From positions 1,797,723-1,861,722 of the forward strand of contig NZ_KI632509.1 in assembly GCF_000504245.1 (NCBI RefSeq): DNA of 64,000 nucleotides. The letters run 5' to 3'. Both the position numbers and the translations under genes were made by a program. The DNA comes from Haloechinothrix halophila YIM 93223. GTDB taxonomy: Bacteria > Actinomycetota > Actinomycetes > Mycobacteriales > Pseudonocardiaceae. How positions within the stretch are numbered: position 1 is the first letter of the stretch; the number at the start of each line of letters is the position of its first letter. Shown piece by piece: positions 61,957 to 64,000 of the stretch. The notes below the pieces were generated by a model that had not been told where the DNA came from, ran no database searches, and saw only the letters and a program-made list of their open reading frames with translations.

Positions 61957-62784
61957 GTGTTCGACAGCCACGTGCATGCCGGACCGGATGTTGTCCAACG
62001 CATCGGCGACGACGCGGACGTTGCCGATGCGTTCGACCTCGCCGGCTTCTCCGGTTTCGTGCTCAAGGCCCACTACGAGGCGACGGTGGGCAGGGCACAC
62101 GCCGCCGCGAGGCTCACCGGGCAGACGGTGTACGGCGGGATCGCGCTCAACCAGCACTGCGGTGGCGTCAATCCCACCGCAGTCGCCACGGCGCTGTCGT
62201 CGGGCGGCAGGGTCGTGTGGATGCCAACGGCCGATGCGCATACCCAACGAACCGCAGGCCTGCCGCGGCTGTGCCATCAGGAGCCACGGCTGCCGTCGCG
62301 GACGTACGCCGTTCCGCCAGTGGAGCCCGCGGCTGGCGCGGACACGGAACTTGTGCTCGCGCTCGTCGCCGATCACGACGCCGTGCTTGCCACGGGACAC
62401 CTCAGCGATGAGGAGTGTCATTGGCTGAGCGAGCGGTCACGCTTCTACGGCATCAACCGGCTCATGTTCACGCACCCGTCCTACACCGTCCCCGGCTTGC
62501 GGCCCGCTGAGGTTCGTTCGCTCGTCGAGGCTGGCGGGTATGCCGAGGTCACCGCCTTCCAGCTGTTTCACCAGTCAGGTTGTACGCCGGCAATGCTGGC
62601 CAGGGTGGCCGAAGCGGCCGGGGACAAGCTCATCCTCTCGTCTGACGCAGGCCAGCCGGACTCGCCGTCGCCGCCGGAGGCATTGATGATGCTGATCGAC
62701 GTCCTCGCCGCTGAGGGGCTCGATCGCTCCTGGCTCGAGGCAGCTGCCTCGACCACGCCGACGTCACTCTTCGCCCCGAGGTGA
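61957..62784 (+). CDS. metal-dependent amidohydrolase-like protein (DUF6282-like)
   Basis: The 275-residue protein starts MFDSHVHAGPDVVQRIGDD, with the HxH of amidohydrolase-type metal sites. It continues with FVLKAHYEATVGRA, ATGHLSDEE, LMFTHPSY and LILSSDAGQ, each giving further His/Asp ligands spaced as in a TIM-barrel metallohydrolase. It resembles proteins annotated as DUF6282; no reaction is established. It follows the nitrilase gene by 2 bases (GTG start) and precedes a flavin oxidase, so the three enzymes probably act in series on one compound. Confidence 0.75.
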   Translation: MFDSHVHAGPDVVQRIGDDADVADAFDLAGFSGFVLKAHYEATVGRAHAAARLTGQTVYGGIALNQHCGGVNPTAVATALSSGGRVVWMPTADAHTQRTAGLPRLCHQEPRLPSRTYAVPPVEPAAGADTELVLALVADHDAVLATGHLSDEECHWLSERSRFYGINRLMFTHPSYTVPGLRPAEVRSLVEAGGYAEVTAFQLFHQSGCTPAMLARVAEAAGDKLILSSDAGQPDSPSPPEALMMLIDVLAAEGLDRSWLEAAASTTPTSLFAPR

Positions 62785-62789
62785 CCGCG

Positions 62790-64000
62790 ATGACCGAACC
62801 GCTGTTACGAGAACTAGCTCCGAGGCTCGACGGCGATGTCCGCACCGACGACGGCACCCGTGCCGCCTACGCATCGGACGCGTCCAACCACCGAGTGGTG
62901 CCGCGCGCCGTGGTGTTCCCGCGCTGCGTCGAGGACGTCGCCAGCACCGTCCGACTGTGCGCTGAGGCCGGGGTGCCGATCACCTCGCGCGGCGCGGGCA
63001 CCAACATCGCGGGCAACGCCATCGGGCCCGGTGTGGTCGTCGACTACTCCCGATACCTGAACCAGATCCGCTCGGTCGACCCTGAGACACGCACGGCAGT
63101 GGTCGACCCCGGTGTCGTGCTCGACCGGCTCCAGGACGCGGCACGTCCGCACGGGCTCCGGTTCGGTCCCGACCCATCGACCCATAACCGTTGCACCGTC
63201 GCAGGCATGATCGGCACCAACGCGTGTGGCTCCCATTCGGTGGCGTGGGGGACGACCGCGGCCAGCGTCATCGACCTCGACGTCCTACTCGCGGACGGCG
63301 AGGTCCGGTCGCTCGGGCGAGCCGCCGACCTTACCGCCCGGCTTACCGGCCTGCGCGATGAGAACCTCGCGGTGATCCGGCGGGAACTTGGGCGGTTTCC
63401 CCGGCAGATCTCCGGCTACAGCTTGCAGCACCTGCTTCCTGAACGCGGATTCGACCTCGCCAAGGCGTTCACTGGCAGCGAGGGAACCTGCGGCGTCATC
63501 ACCTCGGCGACAGTCGCGCTCGTCGAGGTCCCGCCCCACCGGGCTTTGGTGGTGGCTGGATTCCCGGACGACATCGCGGCCGCAGTGGCGGCACCGCAGG
63601 TCACCATGGTGGGTCCGCTCACCGTCGAAGGAATCGACGACAACCTGGTGCGCGCGTTCGACACCCGCCCCGGCCTCCATTTCCGGCCGGAGCTACCGCG
63701 CGGTCGTGCCTGGCTGCTGCTGGAGGTGTGCGGCCAGGATCGTGAAGAAGCCGATTCGCACAGCCGGAAAGTCTCTGAAGCCGCGCACGCGGCCGGCGCC
63801 TTGGACACCCGGATCGTGACTGACGACGCTGAGCAACGAACGTTCTGGCGCATCCGGGAACGCGGCGCGGGCCTTGCCACCCGCACCCCGTCGGAAGCGG
63901 AGGCATGGCCGGGTTGGGAAGACGCGGCTGTTCCGCCGGATCGACTCGCCGACTACCTGACGGGCTTCCACGCGCTGCTCGCCGACCACGACCGGCAAGG
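62790..64000 (+). CDS. FAD-binding oxidoreductase (GlcD/D-2-hydroxyacid dehydrogenase-like), cut by window end
   Basis: Open from ATG 62790 to the end of the window (403 codons seen, no stop). The FAD_binding_4 domain has ITSRGAGTNIAGNAIGPGVVVDYSRYLNQI, VVDPGVVLDRLQ, the conserved RFGPDPSTHNRCTVAGMIGTNACG and FTGSEGTCGVITSATVALV. This pattern is that of flavin-dependent D-lactate/glycolate/D-2-hydroxyglutarate dehydrogenases. Homologues of this subtype can reach 900-1000 residues with a C-terminal Fe-S part. It should oxidise a 2-hydroxy acid made by the preceding hydrolases. A short gap of 5 bases separates it from the amidohydrolase-like gene. Confidence 0.9.
   Translation, partial: MTEPLLRELAPRLDGDVRTDDGTRAAYASDASNHRVVPRAVVFPRCVEDVASTVRLCAEAGVPITSRGAGTNIAGNAIGPGVVVDYSRYLNQIRSVDPETRTAVVDPGVVLDRLQDAARPHGLRFGPDPSTHNRCTVAGMIGTNACGSHSVAWGTTAASVIDLDVLLADGEVRSLGRAADLTARLTGLRDENLAVIRRELGRFPRQISGYSLQHLLPERGFDLAKAFTGSEGTCGVITSATVALVEVPPHRALVVAGFPDDIAAAVAAPQVTMVGPLTVEGIDDNLVRAFDTRPGLHFRPELPRGRAWLLLEVCGQDREEADSHSRKVSEAAHAAGALDTRIVTDDAEQRTFWRIRERGAGLATRTPSEAEAWPGWEDAAVPPDRLADYLTGFHALLADHDRQ

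Overview
The window is high-GC actinobacterial DNA. GTG and TTG starts, many 4- to 8-base stop/start overlaps, a mycobacterial-type class II DAHP synthase, HrdB-like promoter hexamers and the TrmB/LuxR-type regulator fit an actinomycete. The small CDQxTAH-type protein near 3.4 kb suggests Pseudonocardiales, but the genus is not settled by anything seen here.

Layout: (1) 0-4 kb, left flank on the minus strand: class II DAHP synthase, an extended SDR and a small conserved protein. (2) 4.3-8.4 kb, a nucleotidyltransferase-like/PqqD-like protein and two regulators (XRE-TPR and TrmB/LuxR-like). (3) 8.5-22.7 kb, a translationally coupled run coding for a highly reducing type II polyketide synthase: four ketosynthase-fold proteins (two with Cys-His-His, two without the Cys), ACP, a pair of FabZ-like dehydratases, FabG-like ketoreductase and a DsbA/HCCA-isomerase-like protein. 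Interspersed are an alpha/beta hydrolase, a double-hotdog thioesterase and three consecutive DsrE-like proteins. The run ends with a single-module Ser NRPS (C-A-T-TE) and MbtH. (4) A 25-bp hairpin closes this unit. (5) 22.9-48.7 kb, a second unit: another ACP, three NRPSs (six modules, two epimerases, terminal TE), a DrrAB-like exporter and glutamate mutase (MutS/MutE), which makes 3-methylaspartate. (6) 48.7-49.4 kb, a type II thioesterase, convergent. (7) 49.5-55.8 kb, UbiB-like kinase, two small proteins, a secreted amidase, a secreted M15 peptidase and an SRPBCC-like protein. (8) 56-64 kb, an IclR-controlled operon with an OpuC-type quaternary-amine ABC importer, a nitrilase-family amidase, an amidohydrolase-like protein, an alpha/beta hydrolase lacking its nucleophile, and a truncated FAD oxidase.

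How the central genes probably work together (inference): the type II PKS builds a polyunsaturated acyl chain on an ACP, and starter-like chemistry on NRPS1 couples it to serine. NRPS2-NRPS3-NRPS4 build a peptide read by eye as X1 - D-(aromatic/hydrophobic) - Thr - D-(Asp/Asn/MeAsp) - (Phe-like) - (Asp/Asn/MeAsp). The product would be an exported lipopeptide or cyclodepsipeptide related in logic to skyllamycin, WS9326A or ishigamide. The cluster lacks an aromatising dehydrogenase, P450s and methyltransferases within the window.

The most notable points are: the DsrE-like trio inside a type II PKS; two Cys-less KS homologues; a shared promoter motif (TTGCAG-N5-TGCA) before the regulator, before the PKS unit and before the peptide unit; and two separate assembly lines each ending in its own thioesterase.
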